Positions 25,933 to 34,758 of a DNA stretch of 64,000 nucleotides are shown piece by piece. The DNA is from Hydrogenophaga sp. RAC07 (GTDB taxonomy: Bacteria; Pseudomonadota; Gammaproteobacteria; Burkholderiales; Burkholderiaceae_C), in assembly GCF_001713375.1 (NCBI RefSeq), contig NZ_CP016449.1:3658001-3722000 (forward strand). Direction: 5' to 3'. Numbering within the stretch: position 1 is the first letter of the stretch; each line of letters starts with the position of its first letter. Below the pieces are notes generated by a model that was given only the letters and a program-made list of their open reading frames with translations, was not told the DNA's origin and ran no database searches. A program made the position numbers and the translations under genes.

Positions 25933-26183
25933 GTGGCCCTCCCATGAGGAGTGAAATGTGAAACTCTCAACGTGGCCAGGTCACACCATCCGGTCTTTGT
26001 TCCTGATGGTTCCCAGTTTGTTCCACTAACAGCACAGCAATCTGGCGCCCCGTCCGTTTGCATTTGCTCTGGTACCTATGGGGAGGCTGCTCCACCAAGG
26101 ACTCTCAAGGATCGTCCAGAGAGCATAGATATGCCAAAGGCTAGCGAAACGATGAACGCCCTGTGGTGCTGGTTGTGGCCCAT

Positions 26184-26660
26184 TCAATCAGCCTTGGCAG
26201 CCAAGAGGGCAAGTGCCTCACGCTTGCCCAGAGACAGCCGGCGAAGGATCTCCAGCACTCGACTCGCGCGAGGCGCAGCGCCACCTGATTCCCACTTCCA
26301 GATGGACAGGGCAGACACCTCCAGCAGCTTCCCCATCTGTTCTTGCGTAAAGCCCAGCTTTGCTCGCTGTGTCTTCAGGCGATCCGCGGTGAATACGACT
26401 TTGCGCCCGGGCTTGGCTTTGACATTACCGTCCGCGCTGAGTGAGCTGACTTTGGAGCTCAGCTTCGCTGAGGCGTTTGAATTGAGAAGCCTTCCAAGCT
26501 TATTGACCTGGGATTGCATGGCCTTGGACTGCTTCTTCAAGACAGCAAGCTCGGACCTGTAGCTTTGGGAGCTTTTTCGCAAGGCTGCGATTTCGTCGCG
26601 CAGTTCTTTGCGGGCAATACGCGCGATTTCTTTCTTCAGGGATTCAGCAAACGTCATCAT
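26184..26660 (-). CDS. XRE-family regulator with N-terminal coiled coil
   Basis: The 158-residue protein has a charged helical N-terminus (ESLKKEIARIARKELRDEIA, then a second segment around KKQSKAMQSQVNKL) likely to form a coiled coil. A C-terminal helix-turn-helix follows (LKTQRAKLGFTQEQMGKLLE, then ALSIWKWESG). The placement of the HTH at the C-terminus after a long helix is characteristic of a small group of mobile-element regulators. It is monocistronic in the patchwork at the right end of the island. Two adjacent ATG codons open the frame. Confidence 0.75.
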   Translation of the reverse strand: MMTFAESLKKEIARIARKELRDEIAALRKSSQSYRSELAVLKKQSKAMQSQVNKLGRLLNSNASAKLSSKVSSLSADGNVKAKPGRKVVFTADRLKTQRAKLGFTQEQMGKLLEVSALSIWKWESGGAAPRASRVLEILRRLSLGKREALALLAAKAD

Positions 26661-27289
26661 TCACCCATGGTGTGGCATCAACCGCTCCCCTTGCTCGCGA
26701 TCTGCAGGCTGACATCTTCGGCCATACGCTGCAGAGAGTGGTCTTCTTGACCACTCTTCGGATATTACTTGAGCAAGACATGGTGCAGGGTTCTGAACAG
26801 TGGGCCGCTTCGGGTCGAATGGCACATGGCGGATCTCAACGCCGAGCCAGAGGTGGCTACTCATGGGCAACTGAACTTTGGCTGCTCCGTTCCCTGCTCC
26901 ATGTCAAAACGGCGCTGGCGAAACGAACACTTCAACAGGCCCTGGACCCTGGTAGACCACCTCGCCAGTGTCAGTTGCGTATTTCGGGCTTCCTGGACAC
27001 CAAGTTCGACACCGTTAACATAGAGTTCGGCACCGCAGTCAACGAACTTCACCGGCCACCCTGTCGAGAACTCCACGAGGCACACCGATTGCTTGAAGAG
27101 ACTGGCGATACGTTTGCGGCCGGAGATACCATCTTGATGGGTAGTTGACCCCCAGTTCCAAGGCTAGACTTCGGGAATCGGCCACGAGCAGCCGTTGGGC
27201 AATTTCCGAAGCGGACCTCCAACGTTGGCGATGAGTGGAAAAAGGCAATGACGCGAAGCCCGCTTGTGGGTGTCCGATTGCTCAACTGG
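26661..27289. other. Gap of decayed or unassigned DNA
   Basis: About 630 bases hold no confident gene. A GTG-opened minus-strand frame at 26861-27085 encodes protein-like text (FVDCGAELYVNGVELGVQEA) without a known family. The first copy of the 56-bp repeat lies at 27129-27184. Remnants of inserted elements are likely. Confidence 0.4.
27129..27184. repeat. 56-bp imperfect direct repeat, copy A
   Basis: It starts CCATCTTGATGGGTAG and ends GGAATCGGCCA. Copy B is at 28034-28089. The two align without gaps, with differences confined to an 11-base middle block and a few single bases. The first 15 bases contain a CCATC-TT-GATGG hairpin. Confidence 0.8.
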
Positions 27290-27673
27290 TTAGAGCGAAT
27301 GCGCATGGGTGGCCCGCAATGGACCCCAGTTGTACAAAGCCCACGAAATGAGCGCGTTGAGAGATCCAAAGGCGGCGTACTCCACCGCAAGCCGGGTGTT
27401 TGCCGCTGTAGCCGGGCTCAGTAGAAGGTGAACCATTAAGCCACCAGAGAGACCGACCAGTATTACTACCGGCACCTGATGCCATTTGCCTACGCGAAAG
27501 CGGACGAAGAACGGGTGCAGCAGTGAGAGAAGGATAAGCGTAGTAACAACCGTTATGGGGAAGCTTGCAACTGCGACGAACAAGAAAACAAGCGAGTACG
27601 TGAGTGCTGCGACAACATGCGCCACCGCCGGCGCCACCAAAGACAGCAGCAGGAGTCTTAACCAGGTGCTCAT
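27290..27673 (-). CDS. Hypothetical small membrane protein
   Basis: The 127-residue product has about four hydrophobic segments (for example WLRLLLLSLVAPAVAHVVAA, SFPITVVTTLILLSLL and VPVVILVGLSGGLMVHLLLS) and few charges, consistent with an inner-membrane protein. I do not recognise a family. It lies between the two 56-bp repeats, beside an IS110 remnant, so it may be carried or stranded DNA. The ATG at 27673 opens directly at the first helix. Confidence 0.5.
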   Translation of the reverse strand: MSTWLRLLLLSLVAPAVAHVVAALTYSLVFLFVAVASFPITVVTTLILLSLLHPFFVRFRVGKWHQVPVVILVGLSGGLMVHLLLSPATAANTRLAVEYAAFGSLNALISWALYNWGPLRATHAHSL

Positions 27674-27767
27674 GAAAGCGCTCTAACGTTTGACATGAGA
27701 GACGGCGGCCAGCTTACCGGACGACCCTATTGATGGTGGGCACTGCGTTCCACTCGAACTACCATGG

Positions 27768-28025
27768 GTGCATGTGCATCTGAGCATTGTCACCATCGGA
27801 ATCGATCTCGCCAAGAAGGTGTTCGCCGTTCATGGCGTGGGCGCCACAGGCAAAACCGTGCTGGTGGGCCCAGCGCACTACGCGCCAGGCTGCATCCCTC
27901 ACCGCCTTTCGGGCAAGCGTCGCAAGAACGATTGGGCTGACGCTGCGGCGAAGGTACCCGTCCCAACATGCGCTTCGCGCAGCAGAAGAGCGTCGAGCAG
28001 CAGGGCCGGTTGCTCGGTAAGCGGT
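27768..28025 (+). pseudogene. IS110-family transposase remnant, frameshifted and truncated
   Basis: The N-terminal IS110 signature is present (TIGIDLAKKVFAVHGVGATG), with the first DEDD aspartate. Later text, KRRKNDWADAAA, matches the IS110 KNDxxDA segment. After a frameshift the next frame reads RPNMRFAQQKSVEQQGRLLG, which is also classical IS110. An internal deletion removes ~15-30 residues between the first two blocks. Nothing of the C-terminal Ser/transposase-20 domain remains. The copy cannot be active. Confidence 0.85.
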
Positions 28026-28033
28026 CTGCTATC

Positions 28034-28089
28034 CCATCTTGATGGGTAGCTGTTGCCCTGCTCCAAGGCTAGACTGCCGGAATCGGCCA
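28034..28089. repeat. 56-bp imperfect direct repeat, copy B
   Basis: This is the partner of the copy at 27129-27184, lying directly after the IS110 remnant. The two starts are 905 bases apart. They bracket the small membrane gene and the IS110 fragment. Confidence 0.8.
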
Positions 28090-28152
28090 TCTGCAGACGT
28101 TCAGTACCGGCAGCATTCGGGCACTTCATCGACCTGCACCACGCGGCGCCGA

Positions 28153-29115
28153 TCAAGCACGTGCGCGCAACTCCCTCACGCCGCGGCCCAGCTTGCGTCG
28201 CAACAAGGCGCGAAGGGTCACACCGTCGGAGTAGCCGATCTGTGCGGCGATTTGGTCGACGCTCTCGCTGCCGGTTCGCAGCAGATGCACCGCACGCTCG
28301 ACGCGCAGATCCTGGAAGTACGAGAGGGGTGTCTTGCCCAACACGCTTTGCACGCGCCGCGCCAAGGTGCGTTCACTGGCGCCCGCTGCGATGGCCGCAT
28401 CGGCGAGAGAGAACCCGTGCGCGAGTTGCTGCCTGGCCCAGCCCTCAAAGCGCTCGACCACCGGGTCGGCATGGGCTAGGTGATCGGGGATCACGAACTC
28501 AGCTTGCGAGCCGCGGGACTCTACCAGCAGGTATCGCGCCGCCAGAGCCGCCAGCGCCGGGCTACGGCTGCGCACGACGCTCAATGCCAGGTCGAGATGG
28601 GCCAAGGCGGCGCCGGCCGTGGTGAAGCCGGCCGAATTCACAAGCATGCGGGACTCGTCGAGCGCCACTTGCGGATAGCGCTGCCGAAACATTGGCGCCA
28701 GCCACCACGAAGTTGTGGCGCGCTGGCCATCTAGCAGCGCGCTCTCCGCCAGCAAGAAGGTGCCGGTGCAGGCGGCGCCAGTGGCCGCGCCGGCGCTTGA
28801 CCATTGCTGCAACGCGACGATCGCATCGGCCACGTCCGCATGCGCGAGACGCGCGGCGAGCGCGTCTGGCATCTTGGCGCCGAGCGCGGGCACCAGAACA
28901 ACGTCAGGGTTTTGCACGCGGTGCACTGGCACGACCGGTACCGCCAGACCGTGCGCGGTGCGCACGCGACGCCGAACGCCGACCACCGTGACGTCGATGG
29001 GCGGCGGCGCCTGTGCGAGCGAGCCCGCCAGTTCATTGGCCGTGCTCAGTGTGTCCATGAGTGCAGCAAACCCCAGGTCGAACACGCCATCAAGAACAAG
29101 AAGATGTAGATTCAT
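28153..29115 (-). CDS. GlxA-type AraC-family transcriptional regulator
   Basis: The 320-residue regulator combines an N-terminal DJ-1/PfpI-like amidotransferase fold (about 1-190, with AACTGTFLLAESALLDGQRA around the nucleophile-elbow cysteine) and a C-terminal AraC/XylS helix-turn-helix pair (FSLADAAIAAGASERTLARR, then SVDQIAAQIGYSDGVTLRAL). Such proteins activate nearby catabolic or detoxification genes. The divergent small monooxygenase gene 109 bases away is the most likely target. The pair sits between two insertion-sequence remnants and looks like an independent accessory module. Confidence 0.9.
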   Translation of the reverse strand: MNLHLLVLDGVFDLGFAALMDTLSTANELAGSLAQAPPPIDVTVVGVRRRVRTAHGLAVPVVPVHRVQNPDVVLVPALGAKMPDALAARLAHADVADAIVALQQWSSAGAATGAACTGTFLLAESALLDGQRATTSWWLAPMFRQRYPQVALDESRMLVNSAGFTTAGAALAHLDLALSVVRSRSPALAALAARYLLVESRGSQAEFVIPDHLAHADPVVERFEGWARQQLAHGFSLADAAIAAGASERTLARRVQSVLGKTPLSYFQDLRVERAVHLLRTGSESVDQIAAQIGYSDGVTLRALLRRKLGRGVRELRARA

Positions 29116-29224
29116 GGCAAAAATGATATCAATGTTGGCATTCCTGCCACTCGCGGAAATTGCCGTCGTACCAGAGACTTCGGACTCGCCAACACTGTCA
29201 ACCGTTCAACCAGAGGATCACCAC

Positions 29225-29527
29225 ATGACCAAGTTCGCCCTGTTCGTCCGCCTCGAAGCCAAGCCTGGCCAGGAAGCCGCCGTTGCCGATTTTCTGGGAA
29301 GCGCGTTGCCGCTCGCCAACGCCGAATCGGGCACCACCGCCTGGTTCGCATTGAAGTTCGGCCCATCGACGTTCGGCGTCTTTGACGCTTTTGCGGACGA
29401 GGCCGGCCGCGAGGCTCACCTGCACGGCCCGATCGCCGCCGCGTTGATGGCGAACGCAGCCGCCTTGCTCAGTACACCGCCAAACATCGAGAAGATCGAT
29501 CTGCTGGCGGCGAAATTGCCTGGCTGA
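29225..29527 (+). CDS. Antibiotic biosynthesis monooxygenase-like (ABM) protein
   Basis: The 100-residue product MTKFALFVRLEAKPGQEAAV has the ferredoxin-like ABM fold pattern (FLGSALPLANAESGTTAWFA, then FGVFDAFADEAGREAHL). These small dimeric proteins oxidise quinols or similar substrates, or act as stress-related binding proteins. The ATG follows shortly after an AGAGGATCACC ribosome site; the same frame is open far upstream but antisense to the regulator gene. It is divergent from and probably controlled by the GlxA-type regulator. Confidence 0.8.
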   Translation: MTKFALFVRLEAKPGQEAAVADFLGSALPLANAESGTTAWFALKFGPSTFGVFDAFADEAGREAHLHGPIAAALMANAAALLSTPPNIEKIDLLAAKLPG

Positions 29528-30603
29528 CGAGCTGACCGCGGCGGCGAAGGTGAAGCTCCGTATGGCTTGAGTGACAGGGATGAAGAGGTCCTGTCCTCGT
29601 GGGCCGCTCCTTCAAAGCGATCCCCATTGAACCGCGCTTGCCGGCGGTGGCCGCGACGAAGTAGTCCCAGCCACAAACCGCCTCTGGAAGCGGGCGGCTA
29701 GCCCGCACGGTCTCAACCCGCGCGCTGCGCCTCTATCGCCCTGACCACCGTCTACCGGTGTGTGCCCTCCACGGGGCGGCCGGCGTACCGATCCGACCGC
29801 TTCGTGACGCCGGATTCAGGGCCGTGGATGTCGGTTCAGGGCCCGTGGCGGCCCTCCAGTTCCGTTCTCCTCACTGCCGATAGAAGAGGAGCATGTAGGC
29901 GATGAATGGAGGACCTTGAAGAAACGTCCGCTTCTGGCCGATTGCCGAAGTCTAGCTGTCCTACCACCCGCCCGGCCAACCAACATGACAAATGGAAGCC
30001 GCCGAATCGATACCTTGCTGTAGCGAATTGCGCGTGTCCACGAGAGACGATCCGGGTGTCCAGGTCCTACCGTTCCCGCTGTCCACGAGAAACCGAACTG
30101 AGTGTCCAGCAGCGACCGAAATACGCATTTGTCACCCAACTCGTCCCGAGCAACCTGACGTGCATGGAGCACGGTATCTACGTTTGAATTCAGACCTCCG
30201 CGGCGACTGCTGCGAAGAGGTAGGTCGGAGTGGGATGCTCACCTTGCTCCCAGTTCATACGCTGAAAATGCTCAATACGCTGGACAGCGTATCGATGTAT
30301 CGGTTGCGTGGGCCTCAGTTTTCCCCTCTGTATGGCTCGCCTGTTCGCGGACACCTTGCGGTAATCCCAAGCCAGTTTCCAGTGTGTGCTCTGGACGTGA
30401 AGCCAGCAGATCTGGGCCGAGTTGCACAAGCCGGCCATGCGTTACTTCGGGGCTGAGCGCTCCATTTGTTTAAAGGGGTCGCAAACAATCGGCATGTAGA
30501 TTCATCTACACACTCAACCATCGATGAGCAGTAGAGTGGACGCTCGTAAGTCGTTGATTTGTCTGGAGGCAAAATACAGACTCAATTGTTGACGACAACA
30601 CCC
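29528..30603. other. Island-core junction with insertion-sequence debris
   Basis: About 1.1 kb separates the ABM gene from ttcA. Both strands contain only broken frames. A regular TGTCCA array lies at 30035-30108. A minus-strand frame at 30190-30438 (HRYAVQRIEHFQRMNWEQGE) has no recognisable family. The last ~100 bases should hold the ttcA promoter. Confidence 0.5.
30035..30108 (+). repeat. Four TGTCCA motifs at 22-23 bp spacing, IS21-like element end
   Basis: TGTCCA occurs at 30035, 30057, 30080 and 30103. Two longer units share TGTCCACGAGA. Regular multiple repeats with TGT starts are the hallmark of IS21-family ends, where transposase binds. No istA or istB gene follows, so this appears to be a solo end. 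Confidence 0.6.
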
Positions 30604-31530
30604 ATGAACACCGAACACGAAAACCACAAACTTGAAAAGCGCCTGTGCCGCGAGGTCGGCCGTGCGATCGTGGACTTCAACATGATCGAGGAAGGCGACC
30701 GCGTGATGGTCTGCCTGTCGGGTGGCAAGGACAGCTACGCCATGCTCGACATCCTGCAAAAGCTGCAGGCGCGCGCGCCGATCAGCTTCGAGATGATCGT
30801 GGTCAACCTCGACCAGAAGCAGCCGGGGTTTCCGGCCGACATCCTGCCGGCCTACCTCACGAAACTGGGCGTGAAGTTCCACATCGAGAACCAGGACACC
30901 TACTCCATCGTCAAGCGCGTGATCCCCGAAGGCAAGACCATGTGCAGCCTGTGTTCGCGCCTGCGCCGCGGCATTCTGTACCGCGTGGCCAGCGAGCTGG
31001 GCGCGACCAAGATCGCCCTGGGCCACCACCGCGACGACATCCTGCAGACGTTGCTGCTCAACATGTTCTTCGGCGCCAAGCTCAAGGGCATGCCGCCCAA
31101 GCTGGTGAGCGACGACGGGCAGCATGTGGTGATCCGCCCCATGGCCTATGTGGCCGAGAAGGACCTCACCCGCTGGGCCGAGGTGCGTGAATTTCCCATC
31201 ATCCCGTGCACGCTGTGCGGCAGCCAGGAAAACCTGCAGCGCAAGCAGGTGGGCCTGATGCTCAAGGACTGGGAGAAACGTTTTCCAGGCCGGGTGGAGA
31301 ACATGTTCTCGGCCCTGCAGAACATCGTGCCCAGCCACTTGATGGACCGCTCGCTGTTCCCGTTCCAGACCATCCGCGCCACCGGCGAGGCGAGCGAGGA
31401 CGGCGACAAGGCCTTTGACGACGAGCCGCTGCCCACCGTGGCGCCAGCCCTCTTGTCCGAAGAACCGGTCGATGCGGGGAACGCAAACACCGCGCGAGCG
31501 GTCATACCGATTTCGACCGTGCACCACTGA
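30604..31530 (+). CDS. ttcA: tRNA 2-thiocytidine(32) synthetase TtcA
   Basis: The 308-residue enzyme thiolates cytidine 32 of certain tRNAs using ATP and an iron-sulfur cluster. It shows the PP-loop SGGKDS (39-44) and the two CxxC pairs that hold the cluster: CSLC (about 114-117) and CTLC (about 202-205). A GHHRDD motif lies in the core. The C-terminal ~50 residues are low-complexity. The start is taken at [10 protein letters not shown]; an in-frame TTG at 30559 lies in front of a GGAGG but would add 15 residues absent from the family. This is the first core gene after the island. Confidence 0.95.
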   Translation: MNTEHENHKLEKRLCREVGRAIVDFNMIEEGDRVMVCLSGGKDSYAMLDILQKLQARAPISFEMIVVNLDQKQPGFPADILPAYLTKLGVKFHIENQDTYSIVKRVIPEGKTMCSLCSRLRRGILYRVASELGATKIALGHHRDDILQTLLLNMFFGAKLKGMPPKLVSDDGQHVVIRPMAYVAEKDLTRWAEVREFPIIPCTLCGSQENLQRKQVGLMLKDWEKRFPGRVENMFSALQNIVPSHLMDRSLFPFQTIRATGEASEDGDKAFDDEPLPTVAPALLSEEPVDAGNANTARAVIPISTVHH

Positions 31531-31571
31531 AGGCTCCGGTCCTGGCGCGCTCTGATCTCCCTGGAGGCTTC

Positions 31572-32270
31572 ATGACAAACCCGACTCCCCTTCGCCCTTG
31601 GGCCAGCCTGTTCAGGATGGCGGTTGCTGCGGGCGCGTTGTTCGCACTCAGCGGCTGCGCCAGCGTGTTCCTGGTCGACAACCAGGTGCAGAGCTACGCG
31701 CGCTGGGCCGATCGGCCCACGCCAACCGGTGCAGCCCCCACCATTCCGCAGGCACCCCAGGTCTTCGGCTTCGATCGCTTGCCGTCGCAGCAAGACAGCC
31801 GCTCGGGCGCTGGCCAGGACGAACTGGAGAGGTTGGCCGCCATCGCGCTGGCCAAGGTGGGCTGGACACCTGCCGCCGCGGGCGTGACCGCGCCATGGAC
31901 CGTGGAGGTCAGCGGCGGCACGCTGCGCCTGCCGCGCGCCCCATGGGAAAGCCCGTACGACGGTTACTGGGGGGGAGGATTCGGCCCGGGCTTCGGCTTT
32001 CCAGGGCGCGACTACATCGTGACCGGCACCGGCCAGATCATCTACGCCCCGCTCTTCCTGCGCATGGAAACGCCGTACTACAAACGCGAGGTGTCGGTGG
32101 TGATCCGGCACGCCGCCAGCGGGCGGGTGGTTTACGAAACCCGTGCGGCGCACGATGGCCGCTGGAACAGTTCCAACGCGCTGTGGAGCGCCATGCTGGA
32201 CGCCGCCTTGAGCAATTTCCCGACGCCGCCCGCGGGCCTGCGGCAGGTCAACATCGAAGTGCCACGCTGA
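31572..32270 (+). CDS. DUF4136 lipoprotein
   Basis: The 232-residue precursor has a signal peptide ending in a lipobox (LFALSGC, C29), so the mature protein is lipid-anchored. The remainder matches DUF4136-type proteins: VDNQVQSYARW near the start, FGFDRLPS, then ELERLAAIALAKVGW, a Gly/Phe-rich loop (WGGGFGPGFGFPGRD) and a C-terminal VYETRAAHDGRW. The function of the family is unknown, with an envelope role likely. It follows ttcA by 41 bases and has CTGGAGGC before its ATG. Confidence 0.8.
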   Translation: MTNPTPLRPWASLFRMAVAAGALFALSGCASVFLVDNQVQSYARWADRPTPTGAAPTIPQAPQVFGFDRLPSQQDSRSGAGQDELERLAAIALAKVGWTPAAAGVTAPWTVEVSGGTLRLPRAPWESPYDGYWGGGFGPGFGFPGRDYIVTGTGQIIYAPLFLRMETPYYKREVSVVIRHAASGRVVYETRAAHDGRWNSSNALWSAMLDAALSNFPTPPAGLRQVNIEVPR

Positions 32271-32285
32271 CCAGAAACCGACCTT

Positions 32286-34655
32286 TCACGCGGCGCGTTC
32301 CAGCAGCTCGCGGATGGCCTCGCCCAGCGCGTCCATGCTGTCCTGCTTGCCCATCACCTCGCTCACACCGGCCGCGGCCGCGTCGTTGAGCAACTGGTCG
32401 TTCACGTGGCCGGAGATGATGGCGATCTTCAATCGGGGACGCAGGCGGCGGATCTCGATCGCGGTCTCCACGCCCGAGAGGCCGGGCATGTTGTGGTCGC
32501 TCACCACCAGGTCAATCGGCACCTCGGGGTGGGCGCGCATCCAGTCGAGCGCGGCCTCGCCGGACTCGAAGGTCGTGGCCTCGTGGCCTTGCTTGCGCAG
32601 CAGGCGCCCGACCAGAAACACCAGGGCTTCGTAGTCGTCGATATAGACCACGTGCTTGCCGGCCAGGGCTGGCGCGGCCGTCGCTGTTGCGGTCGGTGGC
32701 TCGACGGCGGATGCATCGTCAGAGGAACCCTCCGCCGCCAGCGGCAGGTAGACATCAAAACGTGTGCCTTCGCCGGGTCGGGAAAACAGGTCGATGGCGC
32801 CGCGGTGCGCCTTGACGATGCCGTGCACCACCGCCAATCCCAGACCGGTGCCCGTGCCAGGTGCCTTGGTGGTGAAAAAGGGCTCGAAGACGCGCCGCTG
32901 CGTCTCGGTGTCCATGCCCGGGCCGTTGTCGGCCACGCTCAGGCAGGCGTACGCGCCGCTGGCCAGACCACCCAACTGCAGGGCCTGCGAGGCGTCCAGG
33001 CGCACCTCGCGCAGCGCCACCGTGATGTCGCCCGAGCCGCCCTCCATCGACTGCCATGCATTGGTGCAGAGGTTCATCAGCACCTGCTGCATCTGGGTGG
33101 CATCGGCCAGCACCTGCAGGCCCGTTGAGGGCAGGCGTGTGACCAGCTTGAGGCCGGCGGGCAACAACGAACGCATGAGGCCCAGGGCTTCTTCCACCAG
33201 AGGCTTGAGCGGCTGGCGCTGCATCGCCTGCGTCTGGCGGCGGCTGAAGGTCAGGATCTGCTGCACCAGCTGGCGCGCGCGGATCGCCGCGCGGTTGATC
33301 TCCGCCAGGCTCTCCTGCGCCGGGTGGTGCTCGCCCACGTCCTCGCGTGCGAGCACCAGGTTGCCCAGGATGGCCGCAAGCAGGTTGTTGAAATCGTGCG
33401 CCACCCCACCGGCCAGCGTGCCAATGGCTTCCATCTTCTGCGATTCACGCAACTGAACTTCGAGTGCGTGCTGCTGCGCCTCGGCTTCCTTGAGCTCGGT
33501 GATGTCGGTGTGCGTGCCCACCATGCGCAGGGGTTGGCCGTTCTCGTCGCGCGCGATCACCACACCGCGCGACAGCACCCACTTCCAGCGTCCGTCCTTG
33601 CACCGGACACGGTGCTCGTTGCGGTAGACCGGCACACGCCCGTCAAAGTGGGCCTGGCGATCCAGTTGCATCTGCGGCACATCGTCGGGGTGGGTGCGAT
33701 CATCGAGTTCGGCCGAGAGATTGTCGATATCGTCGTCGGCATAGCCAAACATGGCCTTGATGCTGGTGGAGAAAAACTCCTCACCGGTGCGGATGTTCCA
33801 GTCCCACACACCGTCACCGGCGCTCTCCAGCGCCAGTTTCCAGAGCGTTTCGCTGGCGTGCAGCGCGGCCTCGGCGTCCTTGCGGTCGGTGATGTCGAAC
33901 AGCACGCCCACGCGCAGGAAACCGTTCTCGTCGGAAGACACCGCGCAGGAGCGGTTGCAAACCCACTTGACGCGCCCGTCGGGCAACACCACGCGAAACT
34001 CGGTGTCGAGATTCAACGCGCCCGCCAGAATCGCCTCGCGGCCTCGCTCCAGAACGTCCCGATCTTCGGGGTGGAAGTACCGCGTCAGCAGCGACGGGTC
34101 GCGCATCAGGGTCTCGGCGTCAAAGCCATAGAGCTCCCGGATGCCGGCGCTCAGAAAACGGTACTCACGGGCACCGTTGTTTCGCACGTACACCGAGAAC
34201 ACCGCGCCCGGCATCTGCTCCGTGATCAGCCGCAGTTGCTCTTCGCTGTCCCGCAGCGCCTTCTGGTTGCGCACGCGCTCGGTGATGTCTTCCACCGTAC
34301 CCTCGTAGTAAAGCAAGTCGCCCTCGGCGTTGCGCACACCGTGCGCGTTCTCGCTGATCCAGACCTTCTCGCGTGTGTGGTGGCGGTGGATCTCCGAGAC
34401 GAAGCCGCGCACGAAACCGTCGCGCTCCAGTTGCCGCTGGAACTCGGTGCGGCGCGCCGGGTCGACATACCACTCCAGCGCGATGTCCTTGACCGCGGCC
34501 AGCATCTCGGTTTCCGACGTGTAGCCGTTGAGTTCCACCAGCGCCCGGTTGGCGCGCAACATCTGACCGTCGGGCGAGCTGCGGTAAGCCCCGATGGGAA
34601 GGAAGTTGAACAGCGAGGAGAAGTCTCCGTCGGACGGAGAACGCGGCGGCGTCAT
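32286..34655 (-). CDS. PAS-domain hybrid sensor histidine kinase with receiver domain
   Basis: The 789-residue protein has three PAS/PAC repeats (about 10-400; each ends in an EDITER-, FDITDR- or HTDITELK-type motif). A HisKA dimerisation domain follows with the phospho-His in VAHDFNNLLAA (about 418). Then come a HATPase_c domain (GTGLGLAVVHGIVKAHRG) and a C-terminal receiver with Asp in LVVSDHNMPG (about 717). There are no membrane helices, so it senses a cytoplasmic signal. No partner regulator is adjacent. ATG 34655 is chosen because the 84 residues upstream in frame are non-protein-like and overlap the divergent gene's leader. Confidence 0.9.
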   Translation of the reverse strand: MTPPRSPSDGDFSSLFNFLPIGAYRSSPDGQMLRANRALVELNGYTSETEMLAAVKDIALEWYVDPARRTEFQRQLERDGFVRGFVSEIHRHHTREKVWISENAHGVRNAEGDLLYYEGTVEDITERVRNQKALRDSEEQLRLITEQMPGAVFSVYVRNNGAREYRFLSAGIRELYGFDAETLMRDPSLLTRYFHPEDRDVLERGREAILAGALNLDTEFRVVLPDGRVKWVCNRSCAVSSDENGFLRVGVLFDITDRKDAEAALHASETLWKLALESAGDGVWDWNIRTGEEFFSTSIKAMFGYADDDIDNLSAELDDRTHPDDVPQMQLDRQAHFDGRVPVYRNEHRVRCKDGRWKWVLSRGVVIARDENGQPLRMVGTHTDITELKEAEAQQHALEVQLRESQKMEAIGTLAGGVAHDFNNLLAAILGNLVLAREDVGEHHPAQESLAEINRAAIRARQLVQQILTFSRRQTQAMQRQPLKPLVEEALGLMRSLLPAGLKLVTRLPSTGLQVLADATQMQQVLMNLCTNAWQSMEGGSGDITVALREVRLDASQALQLGGLASGAYACLSVADNGPGMDTETQRRVFEPFFTTKAPGTGTGLGLAVVHGIVKAHRGAIDLFSRPGEGTRFDVYLPLAAEGSSDDASAVEPPTATATAAPALAGKHVVYIDDYEALVFLVGRLLRKQGHEATTFESGEAALDWMRAHPEVPIDLVVSDHNMPGLSGVETAIEIRRLRPRLKIAIISGHVNDQLLNDAAAAGVSEVMGKQDSMDALGEAIRELLERAA

Positions 34656-34758
34656 GGTCTGGATTGTGTCGCAATCCCCGGTTTTTCCGGCGTTTCGCAC
34701 CGTGTCTGCGGGCGTGCCGGTACAGTGGCTGCTTTCCGTCAGGCTCCAAGGATCTGCT

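Noticed and set aside
27270..27345. tRNA-like D-arm text (GCTCAACTGGTTAGAGC)
   Set aside because: No anticodon stem or T-arm (GTTCGAATC-type) follows, and the sequence is the 3' end of a minus-strand frame.
28715..29224. N-terminal extension of the ABM gene
   Set aside because: This part is antisense to the GlxA-type regulator; the ATG at 29225 has the ribosome site and the family start.
30190..30438. 82-codon minus-strand frame before ttcA
   Set aside because: It reads somewhat protein-like but has no family, no neighbours and lies in insertion-sequence debris.
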